From Paraburkholderia unamae (GTDB lineage Bacteria; Pseudomonadota; Gammaproteobacteria; Burkholderiales; Burkholderiaceae), in NCBI RefSeq assembly GCF_003268775.1, contig NZ_QLSU01000012.1, positions 62,001-126,000 of the forward strand: a stretch of DNA of 64,000 nucleotides, given 5' to 3'. Of the stretch, positions 34,481 through 42,229 are shown in pieces. The translations under genes were made by a program, and so were the position numbers. The notes under the pieces are model-generated. The model was given only the letters and a program-made list of their open reading frames with translations. It was not told where the DNA came from and searched no databases. Position 1 is the stretch's first letter; the number at the start of each line of letters is the position of its first letter.

Positions 34481-35773
34481 ATGAGTTTGATGACGAAGCT
34501 TGGCCTGCGAACCCTCGTCGCGTCCTGCCTGATTACGGCTGGCGGCGCAGCGAACGCACAACTCAACGTCCTCGTCACCGGCGTGGGCTCCACCCAGTTC
34601 CCCATCGCCACGGCAAACTTCGCCGGCGAAGCGAATTCTCCCCAACAGGTCGCGGCTATCGTGCGCGCCGACCTTCAGCGCAGCGGCAAATTCACGAACA
34701 TCGACGCGGGCAGCGCGCCGATCTCGGAAAACGACTCGGTCGACCTCGGCAGCTGGAAGGCCAAGGGCGCGAATGCGTTCGTCGCGGGCAGCGTGAACAA
34801 GCTCGCCAACGGCCAGTACGAAGTGCGCTTCAAGCTCTACGACACCGTGAAGGGCGAAAGCCTCGGCGGCCTCGTGCTCACGAGCCCCGCGAGCGGCTTG
34901 CGCATGAGCGCCCACAAGGTCGCGGACTACATCTATCAGAAACTGCTCGGCGATCGGGGTGTGTTCGCCACACGTCTGTCGTACGTGATTCGCACGGGCG
35001 GCCGTTATCAATTGCAGATTTCGGACTCCGACGGACAAGACGCGCACATTGCGCTCTCGAGCCCCGAGCCGATCATCTCGCCGGCCTGGTCGCCTGACGG
35101 CACCAAGGTCGCTTACGTATCTTTCGAAAAGAAAAAACCGATCGTCTACGTGCATGACCTGCCTACGGGTCGCCGTGTGGTCATCTCCGACCAGAAGGGC
35201 AACAATTCGGCGCCCGCCTGGTCACCGGATGGACGCACGCTTGCCGTCGCACTGTCGCGCACGGGCAACACGCAGATCTTCGCCGTCAATGCCGACGGCT
35301 CCGGCCTGCGCCGCCTCACGCAAGGCACGACGATCGATACCGAACCCACCTACTCTCCTGACGGACGCTCGATTTACTTCACGAGCGACCGCGGCGGCCA
35401 GCCACAGATCTACAAGATGCCGGCCCAGGGCGAAAGCACCGGAGCAGCACAACGCGTGACGTTCTCCGGTAACTACAATACGAGCCCGCGGGTCAGCCCG
35501 GACGGCAAGCAACTGGCGTACATCTCACGCACGGGCGGCGGATTTAAGCTGTACATTCAAGATCTGCAATCCGGTGTCGCCACAGCGCTCACTGACACGA
35601 CACATGACGAATCGCCGAGCTTCGCGGCGAACGGTCAGTACATTCTTTACGCCACTCAGGTGAACGGCCGTGGCGTGCTGGCTGCTGTATCGACCGATGG
35701 TCGTACTCGGCAAATCCTGTCCGTTCAGGGCGGCGTCGTACGCGAGCCGTCCTGGGGTCCTTTTATGCAATAA
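34481..35773 (+). CDS. tolB: TolB periplasmic beta-propeller
   Basis: 430 aa. A signal peptide (about residues 1-25, ending GGAANAQ) is followed by an N-terminal alpha/beta domain. A six-bladed propeller comes next, with repeated SPDG motifs (PAWSPDGTKVAYVS, APAWSPDGRTLAVAL, PTYSPDGRSIYFTSD, PRVSPDGKQLAYIS). It binds Pal and TolA. It lies between tolA and pal. Confidence 0.97.
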   Translation: MSLMTKLGLRTLVASCLITAGGAANAQLNVLVTGVGSTQFPIATANFAGEANSPQQVAAIVRADLQRSGKFTNIDAGSAPISENDSVDLGSWKAKGANAFVAGSVNKLANGQYEVRFKLYDTVKGESLGGLVLTSPASGLRMSAHKVADYIYQKLLGDRGVFATRLSYVIRTGGRYQLQISDSDGQDAHIALSSPEPIISPAWSPDGTKVAYVSFEKKKPIVYVHDLPTGRRVVISDQKGNNSAPAWSPDGRTLAVALSRTGNTQIFAVNADGSGLRRLTQGTTIDTEPTYSPDGRSIYFTSDRGGQPQIYKMPAQGESTGAAQRVTFSGNYNTSPRVSPDGKQLAYISRTGGGFKLYIQDLQSGVATALTDTTHDESPSFAANGQYILYATQVNGRGVLAAVSTDGRTRQILSVQGGVVREPSWGPFMQ

Positions 35774-35791
35774 CACTTCAGGAGAGCAAAA

Positions 35792-36298
35792 ATGATGTCG
35801 AAGAAAATCCGCCTGGCTTTGGCCGTCTTGATGATCGGCGCACTGGCAGCATGCAAGTCGGGCGTCAAGGAAGAAAACCAGAACGCCGGCGCGATGAGCA
35901 CCCAACCGAACCCGAACGCGGTTGCCCAGGTGAACGTCGACGAACTGAACAACCCGAACAGCCCGCTCGCCAAGCGCAGCGTGTACTTCGATTTCGACAG
36001 CTACGCCGTCAAGGACGACTACCAGTCGCTGCTGCAAGCGCACGCGCAATACCTCAAGACGCACCCGGAACGTCACGTCCTGATCCAGGGCAACACCGAC
36101 GAGCGCGGCACGAGCGAATACAACCTGGCGCTGGGCCAGAAGCGTGCTGAAGCCGTCCGTCGCGCCCTCTCGCTGATGGGCGTGCCCGACTCGCAGATGG
36201 AAGCTGTCAGCCTCGGTAAGGAAAAGCCGGTCGCAACGGGCCACGACGAAGCATCGTGGGCGCAAAACCGCCGTGCTGACCTCGTGTATCAACAGTAA
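35792..36298 (+). CDS. pal: Peptidoglycan-associated lipoprotein Pal
   Basis: 168 aa. The lipobox is LAAC with Cys21 after a hydrophobic signal. An OmpA-like domain follows (VYFDFDSYAVKDDYQ, LIQGNTDERGTSEYNLALGQKRAEAVRRAL). It anchors the outer membrane to peptidoglycan. A GGAGAGC site precedes the ATG, 18 bp after tolB. Confidence 0.97.
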   Translation: MMSKKIRLALAVLMIGALAACKSGVKEENQNAGAMSTQPNPNAVAQVNVDELNNPNSPLAKRSVYFDFDSYAVKDDYQSLLQAHAQYLKTHPERHVLIQGNTDERGTSEYNLALGQKRAEAVRRALSLMGVPDSQMEAVSLGKEKPVATGHDEASWAQNRRADLVYQQ

Positions 36299-36309
36299 TT
36301 GAGTATTGG

Positions 36310-37071
36310 ATGAAGGGGCGTATGTCGCACCGTTTCTCCCTGCTGCGGACTGCCGCAGCCGCCTGCGTGGCCGGCGTCGCCTTTTCGGCGCTGCCGGCCC
36401 ACGCGGGTCTCTTCGATGACGATCAGGCGCGCCAGGCGATCCTCGACCTGCGCGCGAAAACGGACAGCCTGGCGACCCAGTTGTCCGCCGCCCAGCGCAC
36501 GATCCTCGACCAGTCCAACCACATCGACCAGCTCAACCAGCAGGTCGCCACGTTGCGCGGACAGGACGAGGACATGGCGAACCAGTTGGCGACCCTGCAA
36601 AAGCAACAGAAGGACTACTACACGGATCTCGACACGCGGCTCAAGAAGTTCGAACCGCAGCAGGAGACCGTGGACGGCGTGCAAGGCACGGTTCAGCCGG
36701 GTGAAATGGAAACGTTCAACGCCGCTTCGCAGCAGTTCCGCAACGGCGACTTCAAGAACGCGGCCACGTCGTTCCGTAGTTTCATCTCGAAGTTCCCGCA
36801 GAGTCCTTATCAGCCGACCGCGCAGTACTGGCTCGGCAACGCGCTTTACGCGCTGAAGGACTACAAGGGGTCGACCGCGACTTGGCAGAACCTGGTCAGC
36901 AAGTACCCGCAACATCCGCGCGCCCCCGAGGCGCTGCTGGCGATTGCGAACAATCAGATCGAGCAAGGGCAAAAGGCTGCGGCCAAGCGCACGCTCGAGC
37001 AGATCGTTTCGCAGTACGGCAGCTCGGACGTTGCCCAGACGGCGCAGAGCAAGCTCTCCCAGCTCAAATAA
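36310..37071 (+). CDS. cpoB: Cell division coordinator CpoB (YbgF)
   Basis: 253 aa. Signal peptide ending near VAFSALPAHA, then a coiled coil (about residues 40-110, ATLRGQDEDMANQLATLQKQQK) and a TPR domain with FNAASQQFRNGDFKNAATSFRSFI, SPYQPTAQYWLGNALYALKDY. CpoB coordinates PBP1B and Tol activity during constriction. It is the last gene of the Tol-Pal operon. Confidence 0.95.
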   Translation: MKGRMSHRFSLLRTAAAACVAGVAFSALPAHAGLFDDDQARQAILDLRAKTDSLATQLSAAQRTILDQSNHIDQLNQQVATLRGQDEDMANQLATLQKQQKDYYTDLDTRLKKFEPQQETVDGVQGTVQPGEMETFNAASQQFRNGDFKNAATSFRSFISKFPQSPYQPTAQYWLGNALYALKDYKGSTATWQNLVSKYPQHPRAPEALLAIANNQIEQGQKAAAKRTLEQIVSQYGSSDVAQTAQSKLSQLK

Positions 37072-37154
37072 GCGCTGCTGGCTGGTTTTGGCGTCACGCG
37101 GAGCAGGCTTGCCGGTTGCCGCTGCCGCGACATGCGCCTCTCGCGTGTAAGGAA

Positions 37155-37186
37155 GGCCCGGGGCACGACGTGTCCCGGGCTTTTTC
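37155..37186 (+). terminator. Tol-Pal operon terminator
   Basis: GCCCGGGGCACG pairs with CGTGTCCCGGGC, followed by TTTTT, 85 bp after cpoB. Confidence 0.85.
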
Positions 37187-37209
37187 AATCGGCTTTGTGA
37201 CGGGTATGG

Positions 37210-37238
37210 TTGACACTTCAGCCATGTCTCGCTATAAT
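37210..37238 (+). promoter_or_regulatory. tRNA-Lys promoter
   Basis: A consensus sigma70 promoter: TTGACA (37210-37215), 17-bp spacer, TATAAT (37233-37238), about 15 bp before the mature tRNA. It is the strongest promoter match seen in the window. Confidence 0.88.
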
Positions 37239-37252
37239 CCCGCTTCTCTTTT

Positions 37253-37328
37253 GGGTCGTTAGCTCAGCTGGTAGAGCAGCGGACTTTTAATCCGTTGGTC
37301 ACAGGTTCGAATCCCGTACGGCCTACCA
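37253..37328 (+). tRNA. tRNA-Lys (anticodon TTT)
   Basis: 76-nt cloverleaf from GGGTCGTT to an encoded CCA end. D-loop AGCTCAGCTGGTAGAGC, anticodon loop CTTTTAA with TTT, and T-arm CAGGTTCGAATCCCG. The acceptor stem pairs with two wobbles. Its 3' part (from 37287) is duplicated at 40020-40061, so it is an integration target. By normal integrase logic the present 3' half came with the inserted element. Confidence 0.97.
37287..37328. repeat. attL: 42-bp direct repeat (inside tRNA-Lys)
   Basis: From TTAATCCG in the anticodon loop to the CCA end. Identical over all 42 bases to 40020-40061. Identity breaks immediately outside on both sides, which defines the repeat ends. Confidence 0.93.
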
Positions 37329-37362
37329 CCTACCCTTCTTGGGCAGGTTAAAGAGGAAAATC

Positions 37363-37397
37363 AAGCACTTTCGAGCAATCGGAGTGCTTTTTTTTCG
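37363..37397 (+). terminator. Terminator after tRNA-Lys, carried by the element
   Basis: AAGCACT and AGTGCTT arms are followed by a long T-run. It lies inside the island, so the element appears to have supplied a replacement terminator for the tRNA. Confidence 0.7.
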
Positions 37398-37502
37398 TCC
37401 ATAGCGTCCGTCGACCGGGCGTCAAAAACTGGTCTTTGCCGGAAATCTGCCGGAACGGAAGAATCCAGATCGAGCGAACTTCAACTTCGCGTGGATTCTG
37501 AA

Positions 37503-37829
37503 ATGGCCTACATCAAGCAACGCGGCAACTATTGGCGCGTCGAAGTCCGACGACGAGGTTACAAGCCGGCATACCGCACATTCGACACCAAGCAACAGGC
37601 CCAGCAATGGGCACGGCGCATCGAGACCGAGATCGATGCAGGAAGCTATATCGACCGAACCGAGGCCGAACGCACAACGCTACGAGAAGCACTCGACCGC
37701 TACGCGACGGAAATCGTCCCTGCAAAGCGCTATCCGCAACAGGAAAGGACACGGATCGCGCGCTGGAAACAACACGAGCTTGCCCATCGACCGTTGGCGA
37801 GCCTATTGTTGGTCGTTAGGGGCCTTTAA
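37503..37829 (+). pseudogene. Truncated tyrosine-type integrase (N-terminal third only)
   Basis: About 108 aa. The start MAYIKQRGNYWRVEVRRRGY and FDTKQQAQQWARRIETEID is the arm-binding domain of island integrases. The core-binding domain begins (TLREALDRYATEIVPAKRYPQQE, RIARWKQHELAHRPLASL). After LASL the sequence turns into an unrelated LLVVRGL and stops. The catalytic domain with Arg, His-x-x-Arg and Tyr is gone; usual length is near 330-400 aa. It lies next to attL in the expected orientation, confirming the tRNA-integrase relation. Confidence 0.85.
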
Positions 37830-37872
37830 GCTGCGTAAGTAGCCGAGTCGCATCGTGAGCCACCGTTGGTTT

Positions 37873-38232
37873 CTAGTACGGATGCTCCAAGACGTTCCGT
37901 AGTTGCGCGATCTTTCTAACCACTCGCGGAGCCAACAAGCCCAACTCTTTGAGCTTATCGAGCCGCTCCGGAAAGTTGCGCGGCTCGGGCAACGCAAGCG
38001 CGTGCAGTAACCGAAAGATCTGACAATCAATCGCTCTTTTTGAGTTTGTGAGACTGTTCACAAGACCACGCGGCCCACCAAGCCGCAAGTCCTTTTCGGC
38101 GAAAAGCAAATAGTGTTCGGGATGCAAGGGCGTGGAATACTTCAGCGTGTTTAACGCTTTCGGGTCCACTATTGGGCGCTTCCATGGCGCTACTAATTGG
38201 TCGAGATATTCCCGTAAGATTTGCGTGCTCAA
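37873..38232 (-). pseudogene. HEPN-like protein fragment with premature stop
   Basis: 119 aa from a TTG start (no ATG fits). The C-terminal IAQLRNVLEHPY carries the RxxxxH motif of HEPN RNase-like domains, common in toxin-antitoxin, abortive-infection and anti-phage proteins. A TAG follows directly. The same frame stays open beyond it with KPTVAHDATRLLTQLKGP up to about 37825, which looks like the expected HEPN tail, so I infer a nonsense mutation or a fused deletion end. It is moderately AT-richer than the chromosome. No partner gene is visible. An intact short HEPN protein is the alternative. Confidence 0.5.
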
Positions 38233-38407
38233 AGAAGGCCCCGGCGTTACCTACGAATTGTTCGGTTCACCGACGTCCCCAATGCGGTTCAACTCTATGA
38301 AATGCGCTGCACCACCGCGCTTTCTGGGCGGACGACACGCCGCACCGGGAAGGGGCGAACTGGCGAGCGCACACCCGTCATCAATTGAAGCACGCGGCCG
38401 CCCGAGA

Positions 38408-38638
38408 TCAGCGCCCCAGTTCAATGATGGAGTCAATTAGTTCCGCTCCGCCTTCGACGTCCTCATGCCCAACAAAGCGCGCAACCTCCATGTGCCCATC
38501 CCGAAACACATCAATCTCGATCCGTTGACCGACTACAGCGATGGATACGAGAACGCTCTCGGACCGATGCCGCCCGAGGGTGTAGTGGATCCTTGCTGCA
38601 TCGAGTTTTTCCAGCAGCGTGAACAATGTGTGGTCCAT
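38408..38638 (-). CDS. Putative immunity protein for the adjacent toxin
   Basis: 76 aa, acidic, no signal peptide or TM segment. The pattern DAARIHYTLGRHR, VGQRIEIDVFRDGHMEVARFVG recalls small cytoplasmic immunity proteins beside polymorphic toxins. It starts 9 bp after the toxin stop, and its ribosome-binding site TAGGAG overlaps that stop codon (TAG). This means tight translational coupling with the toxin. Pairing with the toxin is inferred from order, spacing and size. Confidence 0.65.
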   Translation of the reverse strand: MDHTLFTLLEKLDAARIHYTLGRHRSESVLVSIAVVGQRIEIDVFRDGHMEVARFVGHEDVEGGAELIDSIIELGR

Positions 38639-38647
38639 GCCTAACTC

Positions 38648-39640
38648 CTATTTTTTGAAACGTCCGTCATTAAGCAACTTGAGCGCCTTGCGGGCATCTT
38701 TCACACCATCCTGTGCATCGCCCTGGATTTCGTTCAAAGTCGAGTTCAGGTATTGACCTGGAAACTCGCGCAATACGGAACCTTTGCATTCGGCAGAGAT
38801 GATGTCACAGGCATACGTGCTTCCACGATCGTTGGCTGCCACATCGACAACGCCTTGGCCGAGCGCGTCCGGCTCATACGAAAACGGCTGCGCATCGCCG
38901 AGCGGCGTCGAATCGCCACCCGCGTCGCCGATGAGGTACTCCTCGCCCGCGCTATCATCCTCGGCATGATCATTGTCCGCAGCGACGTCGCCGCCGAGCA
39001 ACGTGCCTGCCGCCGCCTCGACCGAATCTAACCAATCAAACTTGCCACCGGTGCTCGATCTGGCGGCACTACTCGCAGCGGCGGCCGCCCTTACCTTGAT
39101 CGGCACGTATGGCGTGCGATCAATCGCTCGCCCGAACTCGTCAAGTGGGACGAGTTCGCCAGTATTCAGCACGCCGTAGACGGTTGGCTTCGGGTCAGGC
39201 GCGCGCTTTGGCCAGCTTTGCGGTGCGTAGGACCGGCCCACTCGCCGACTACCGCGCCATGTCCGGTCGATTGCCGGAATAACCCGCCCGTCGCGTACCG
39301 CGTCGCGGAGGATGCGCCTCACACCTTCGCCGTCGACCGGTGCAGACAGACCCGAGATCCTCAGGTGTTCCCTGATGAACGCAATATAGGCGCCAAAATC
39401 GCTACAGGCGCGCGCCGCTCGGCGGCTGGTGCCAACCCGGAAGTACCGGTCGAAGTCACGCTGGTCCTGTTCGATCTGCTCCTCGCGCTCCTTGCGTGCT
39501 TTCTGACGCTCCTCATACGAGAGCTTCCAGCCGCGATCAACGTCATCCACGTCACGAATAGGAACGAGCGAGCATTGCCAATCGCTCGTCAGCGGCACAA
39601 ACAGGGCGTTGTACGAATACCCCCACTCAGGAAGCGACAT
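38648..39640 (-). CDS. Polymorphic-toxin-like effector (C-terminal toxin-34-like domain)
   Basis: 330 aa. The last ~55 residues (CDIISAECKGSVLREFPGQ ... STLNEIQGDAQDGVKDARK ... LLNDGRF) resemble, from memory, the polymorphic toxin type 34 family. Residues 1-135 form a distinct charged N-terminal domain (MSLPEWGYSYNALFVPL, then a Lys/Glu-rich helix) that I do not recognise. A PTVYGVLNTGELVPLDEFGRAIDR segment and an Ala/Ser/Asp-rich linker lie between. No signal peptide or TM segment. No VgrG, PAAR, Rhs or Hcp gene is nearby, so a delivery route such as T6SS is only a guess. It precedes the immunity-like gene, the usual effector-immunity order. Confidence 0.62.
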   Translation of the reverse strand: MSLPEWGYSYNALFVPLTSDWQCSLVPIRDVDDVDRGWKLSYEERQKARKEREEQIEQDQRDFDRYFRVGTSRRAARACSDFGAYIAFIREHLRISGLSAPVDGEGVRRILRDAVRDGRVIPAIDRTWRGSRRVGRSYAPQSWPKRAPDPKPTVYGVLNTGELVPLDEFGRAIDRTPYVPIKVRAAAAASSAARSSTGGKFDWLDSVEAAAGTLLGGDVAADNDHAEDDSAGEEYLIGDAGGDSTPLGDAQPFSYEPDALGQGVVDVAANDRGSTYACDIISAECKGSVLREFPGQYLNSTLNEIQGDAQDGVKDARKALKLLNDGRFKK

Positions 39641-40019
39641 GTCCCATCCCTATCGATCTGAGGTTGGTATATCTAGCACGCAGCAAGGCAGCGGACTTTG
39701 CGGTAAGTAAGACTCCAGTGAATTGATGCGGAACGAATGCAGCCGGTGAAGCTTCGCGAGATATTGGGTCCCGATGCCACTCAAACACACCTGCGACGAA
39801 AAAACGGCGTTTCAACGGCAGTGGCACACGTTCCGTTCGCGCAAAAAACCATCGACCCGAGGCGGCCCACGGTGGGCGTGACCTGCGTATCACGCGCCGC
39901 GAATCCCTTACTGGACAAAGCTAAGCGGCTGTTTACCAAGCAGGAAGTAACCACGCTGGTTACCACGGAAGCCGTGGGTTTTCACCTCACAATTGTCACT
40001 TTCTCCGCATCTGCGACCG
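39641..40019. other. Right end of the island, no supported gene
   Basis: 379 bp between the toxin start and attR. Open frames here are short and non-credible. It should contain the toxin promoter. Some stretches (CACGGAAGCCGTGGG-type) form small hairpins, none assignable. Confidence 0.45.
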
Positions 40020-40061
40020 TTAATCCGTTGGTCACAGGTTCGAATCCCGTACGGCCTACCA
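40020..40061. repeat. attR: displaced 3' end of the original tRNA-Lys
   Basis: Exact 42-bp copy of 37287-37328. It has no 5' tRNA half, so it is not a second tRNA gene. The chromosomal tRNA terminator at 40073 still follows it, which shows this side is the original locus. Confidence 0.93.
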
Positions 40062-40072
40062 AAGCATCAAAC

Positions 40073-40103
40073 AAAAAGCCCAGTCTTCGGACTGGGCTTT
40101 TTG
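40073..40103 (+). terminator. Original tRNA-Lys terminator
   Basis: AAAAGCCCAGTC-TTCG-GACTGGGCTTTT, 12 bp after attR; strong stem with T-run. Before the insertion it would have terminated tRNA-Lys. Confidence 0.85.
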
Positions 40104-40211
40104 CTTTCCAGGCGCCGCGCGCCATGAAAGCGGTGGCACGCGAGCATGCGTCCAGCATGTATACTTGCCCCTTCCCCGCCGTCCCCTCTTCCGCTGCACA
40201 GGCCCGTCACC

Positions 40212-40658
40212 ATGAAGTTCACGACTCTTGCCTGCGCTCTGCTCGCGCTTTTCTGGCTCAGTCTGCGCGTTCAGGCGCAAACCCAACCTCAACCCGAGGA
40301 CTACGAATACCTGCGCCGCATTCGCGTGCCGGACGCCGTCGTCAATTGCGTCGCCGCGCTCGACGAGTGGGTGCACAAGGCCCAGCGCTACGATTCGCTG
40401 CTCGTGCCCGACCGCCGCGCGCTCACCGCCAATATCGAGAGCCCCGTGCCCCCGAGCGCCACGCCCGTGCCGCCCGCGAGCGCCGCCGTCACGCAGGTCA
40501 CGCCCATCGACACGCTGATCCATCTGCACGCCTTCGCCAAGGTGCGAGGCAAGTACGCCTGGGTACCCGTCAAGGCGACCTGCGGCATCTGGCATTCGCA
40601 CGTCGTCGACGTCGCGCTCTCGCCGCGCAGCACGCATACCGCTTCGCCCATCCACTGA
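40212..40658 (+). CDS. Exported hypothetical protein
   Basis: 148 aa. A clear signal peptide (MKFTTLACALLALFWLSLRVQAQ, cleavage near residue 23) precedes a small domain with two cysteines (VVNCVAALDEWVHK and KATCGIWHSHVVDV), likely disulfide-bonded. A Pro/Ala/Val stretch lies in the middle. I do not recognise the family with confidence; BspC-like names come to mind but are unverified. Probably periplasmic. It converges with the next gene. Confidence 0.7.
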   Translation: MKFTTLACALLALFWLSLRVQAQTQPQPEDYEYLRRIRVPDAVVNCVAALDEWVHKAQRYDSLLVPDRRALTANIESPVPPSATPVPPASAAVTQVTPIDTLIHLHAFAKVRGKYAWVPVKATCGIWHSHVVDVALSPRSTHTASPIH

Positions 40659-40689
40659 GACCGCGCGCATCCGGCATGCGCCGGCGCGC

Positions 40690-41460
40690 TCAGTTCGCCG
40701 TGCCGCGCGCAGCGGCGGGCGCCTTGCACAACGCCGCGTTGTGCAAGATCGCTTTGCCGGTCGACTGGTAGTTCTCTTCGTCGCAAGGCGGCAAGCCGAA
40801 CGATGCGTCGCTGTCCTTGTCGCTGTCGTCGTGATTGCGCAGCGCCGTCGTCTGCGCGAGTGTGGCGAGGCACTTCGCGTTCTCACCCAGATGATATTGC
40901 GTGAGCGCGAGGTCGCTGCGCACGCGATCGGCTTCGATCCAGTCCATGTCCATCGAACACTCGCCGATCAGTTGCGTGAACCCCGTTTCGGCCGCCGCGT
41001 AGTCCTTCTTCGCATACTGCGCGCGCGCCTGCGTGAGACGCGCCGCGCGCGAGCGGTCGGTGCAGGCGGCGCCCGGCCGCCGGTACTCGCCGTCGAACAT
41101 CGCGCGCGCGCCGCAAGCGGTGCGGCATGCGTCAGCGCCGCCCGAATCGAGCCGCAAGGTGCCCTGGCCGCCTGAAATCGAGATGTGGCAGGTCTCGCCG
41201 CCATCGCTCGACACCCCTGCATTGCCTTTGAGCGTGCCCGAGAGCGAGCACGTGTGACAGTTGCCGCCGATCGTATCGAGTGTGAACCGGTTTCCCTTTA
41301 CGACGAGCGTGCCATGCGCGTGGCCGCCTTCGACGTAGAAATATTCACCGGGTTCGACAGCCGATGCGGGCGCAACGAATGCGCCCGCCACTCCCATCAA
41401 ACCGCATGCGCCTGCAATCCACAACGCCGCGCGCCCCCCTGCCCGTCGCCCTGACTTCAT
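40690..41460 (-). CDS. Exported Cys-rich hypothetical protein
   Basis: 256 aa from the ATG at 41460. Basic N-terminus and hydrophobic core (ALWIAGACGLMGVAGAFVAPASA) form a signal peptide. The first domain has a repeated motif FTLDTIGGNCHTCSLSGTLKG. A helical TPR-like second part (YAKKDYAAAETGFTQLIGEC, LALTQYHLGENAKCLATL) follows, rich in cysteines. Family not recognised. The TPR-like part suggests protein interaction in the periplasm. An upstream ATG could extend the start by ~27 residues. Confidence 0.68.
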   Translation of the reverse strand: MKSGRRAGGRAALWIAGACGLMGVAGAFVAPASAVEPGEYFYVEGGHAHGTLVVKGNRFTLDTIGGNCHTCSLSGTLKGNAGVSSDGGETCHISISGGQGTLRLDSGGADACRTACGARAMFDGEYRRPGAACTDRSRAARLTQARAQYAKKDYAAAETGFTQLIGECSMDMDWIEADRVRSDLALTQYHLGENAKCLATLAQTTALRNHDDSDKDSDASFGLPPCDEENYQSTGKAILHNAALCKAPAAARGTAN

Positions 41461-41513
41461 CGTTCCTTCATCCTCTCGCGACATCGCCGCAATGCGTTGC
41501 GGGCCAATGTAGC

Positions 41514-41546
41514 AAAAAAGCCCGCGCGCCATTCGGCGCACGGGCT
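41514..41546 (-). terminator. Hairpin between YceI and the Cys-rich gene
   Basis: GCCCGCGCGCC and GGCGCACGGGC stem with a T-run when read leftward; it should end the cytochrome b561/YceI operon. Confidence 0.7.
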
Positions 41547-41584
41547 TCGCATGAAGTCAGGCGCGGCGTGCGCCGCACGCGAAC

Positions 41585-42175
41585 TCAGTCGGCCTTGACG
41601 CCTTCCACCTGGATCTGCAAGGTGGTGGCCGTCTTGAAGCCGTACGACTGGCCCCAGTTCACGCCGTAGTCCGCGCGGTCGAATTGGGCCGATGCGTCGG
41701 CGCCGCACACTTCGCGCTTGAGCATCGGGTTCTGGAAGCACTTGAACGAATCGATCTTCAGGTTCAGCGGCTTCGTCACGCCGTGCAGCGTGAACGTGCC
41801 GATCACTTCCACGGGCTTGTCGCCGTCGAAGCGGATCGACGTGCCCTTGTAGGTGGCCGTCGGGTACTTGGCGGTGTCGAGGAATTCAGCCGAGCTCACG
41901 TGCTTGTCGAGCTGCGAATTGCCGGTATCGATCGACGCTGCGTCGATCGTCACGTCCACCGTGCCCGTCTTCGCCGCGCGGTCCAGCGTGACCGTGCCCG
42001 AGCTCTTCGTGAACTTGCCGCGCCACACCGAGACGCCGCCGAAGTGGTCGGCTTCGAAGCTCGGATACGTGTGCATCGGGTCGAGGTTGTAGGTCGTCGT
42101 GGCCGCGAACGCGGGCGTGGCGATGGCGGCGGCCAGTGCGGCGGCCGCGGCGGCGGCGAAAATCGTCGTCTTCAT
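41585..42175 (-). CDS. YceI-family periplasmic protein (1)
   Basis: 196 aa. Signal peptide (AAAAAALAAAIATPAFA), then the YceI fold TTTYNLDPMHTYPSFEADHFGGVSVWRGKF. The motif HVSSAEFLDTAKYPTATYKGTSI follows, then TLHGVTKPLNLKI. YceI proteins are lipocalin-like and bind polyisoprenoid quinone-like lipids. It is the distal gene in the operon with a second YceI and cytochrome b561. Confidence 0.93.
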   Translation of the reverse strand: MKTTIFAAAAAAALAAAIATPAFAATTTYNLDPMHTYPSFEADHFGGVSVWRGKFTKSSGTVTLDRAAKTGTVDVTIDAASIDTGNSQLDKHVSSAEFLDTAKYPTATYKGTSIRFDGDKPVEVIGTFTLHGVTKPLNLKIDSFKCFQNPMLKREVCGADASAQFDRADYGVNWGQSYGFKTATTLQIQVEGVKAD

Positions 42176-42229
42176 GAAGCGATTCCTGATGCGAGAGAAA
42201 CTGCGTGAAAAATGCGTGGCCGGTGCGCG

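Larger units (their letters stand above)
37287..40061. mobile_element. Remnant tRNA-Lys genomic island with a toxin-immunity cassette
   Basis: Bounded by perfect 42-bp repeats of the tRNA-Lys 3' end. Net insert is about 2.73 kb and visibly less GC-rich than its surroundings. Contents: a truncated tyrosine integrase, a broken HEPN-like gene, an immunity-like small gene, and a toxin-like gene. The last three run leftward. The integrase lacks its catalytic half, so autonomous excision is impossible; the small size and convergent fragments imply an internal deletion. No phage structural or conjugation gene is seen. Confidence 0.85.

Noticed and set aside
40020..40061. A second tRNA-Lys gene
   Set aside because: Only the 3' 42 bases match; no D-arm or 5' acceptor strand is present. 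It is an attachment-site copy.
39737..40771. A 344-codon plus-strand frame crossing attR
   Set aside because: It spans the attachment repeat and the tRNA terminator and overlaps the exported protein gene in another frame; no motifs.
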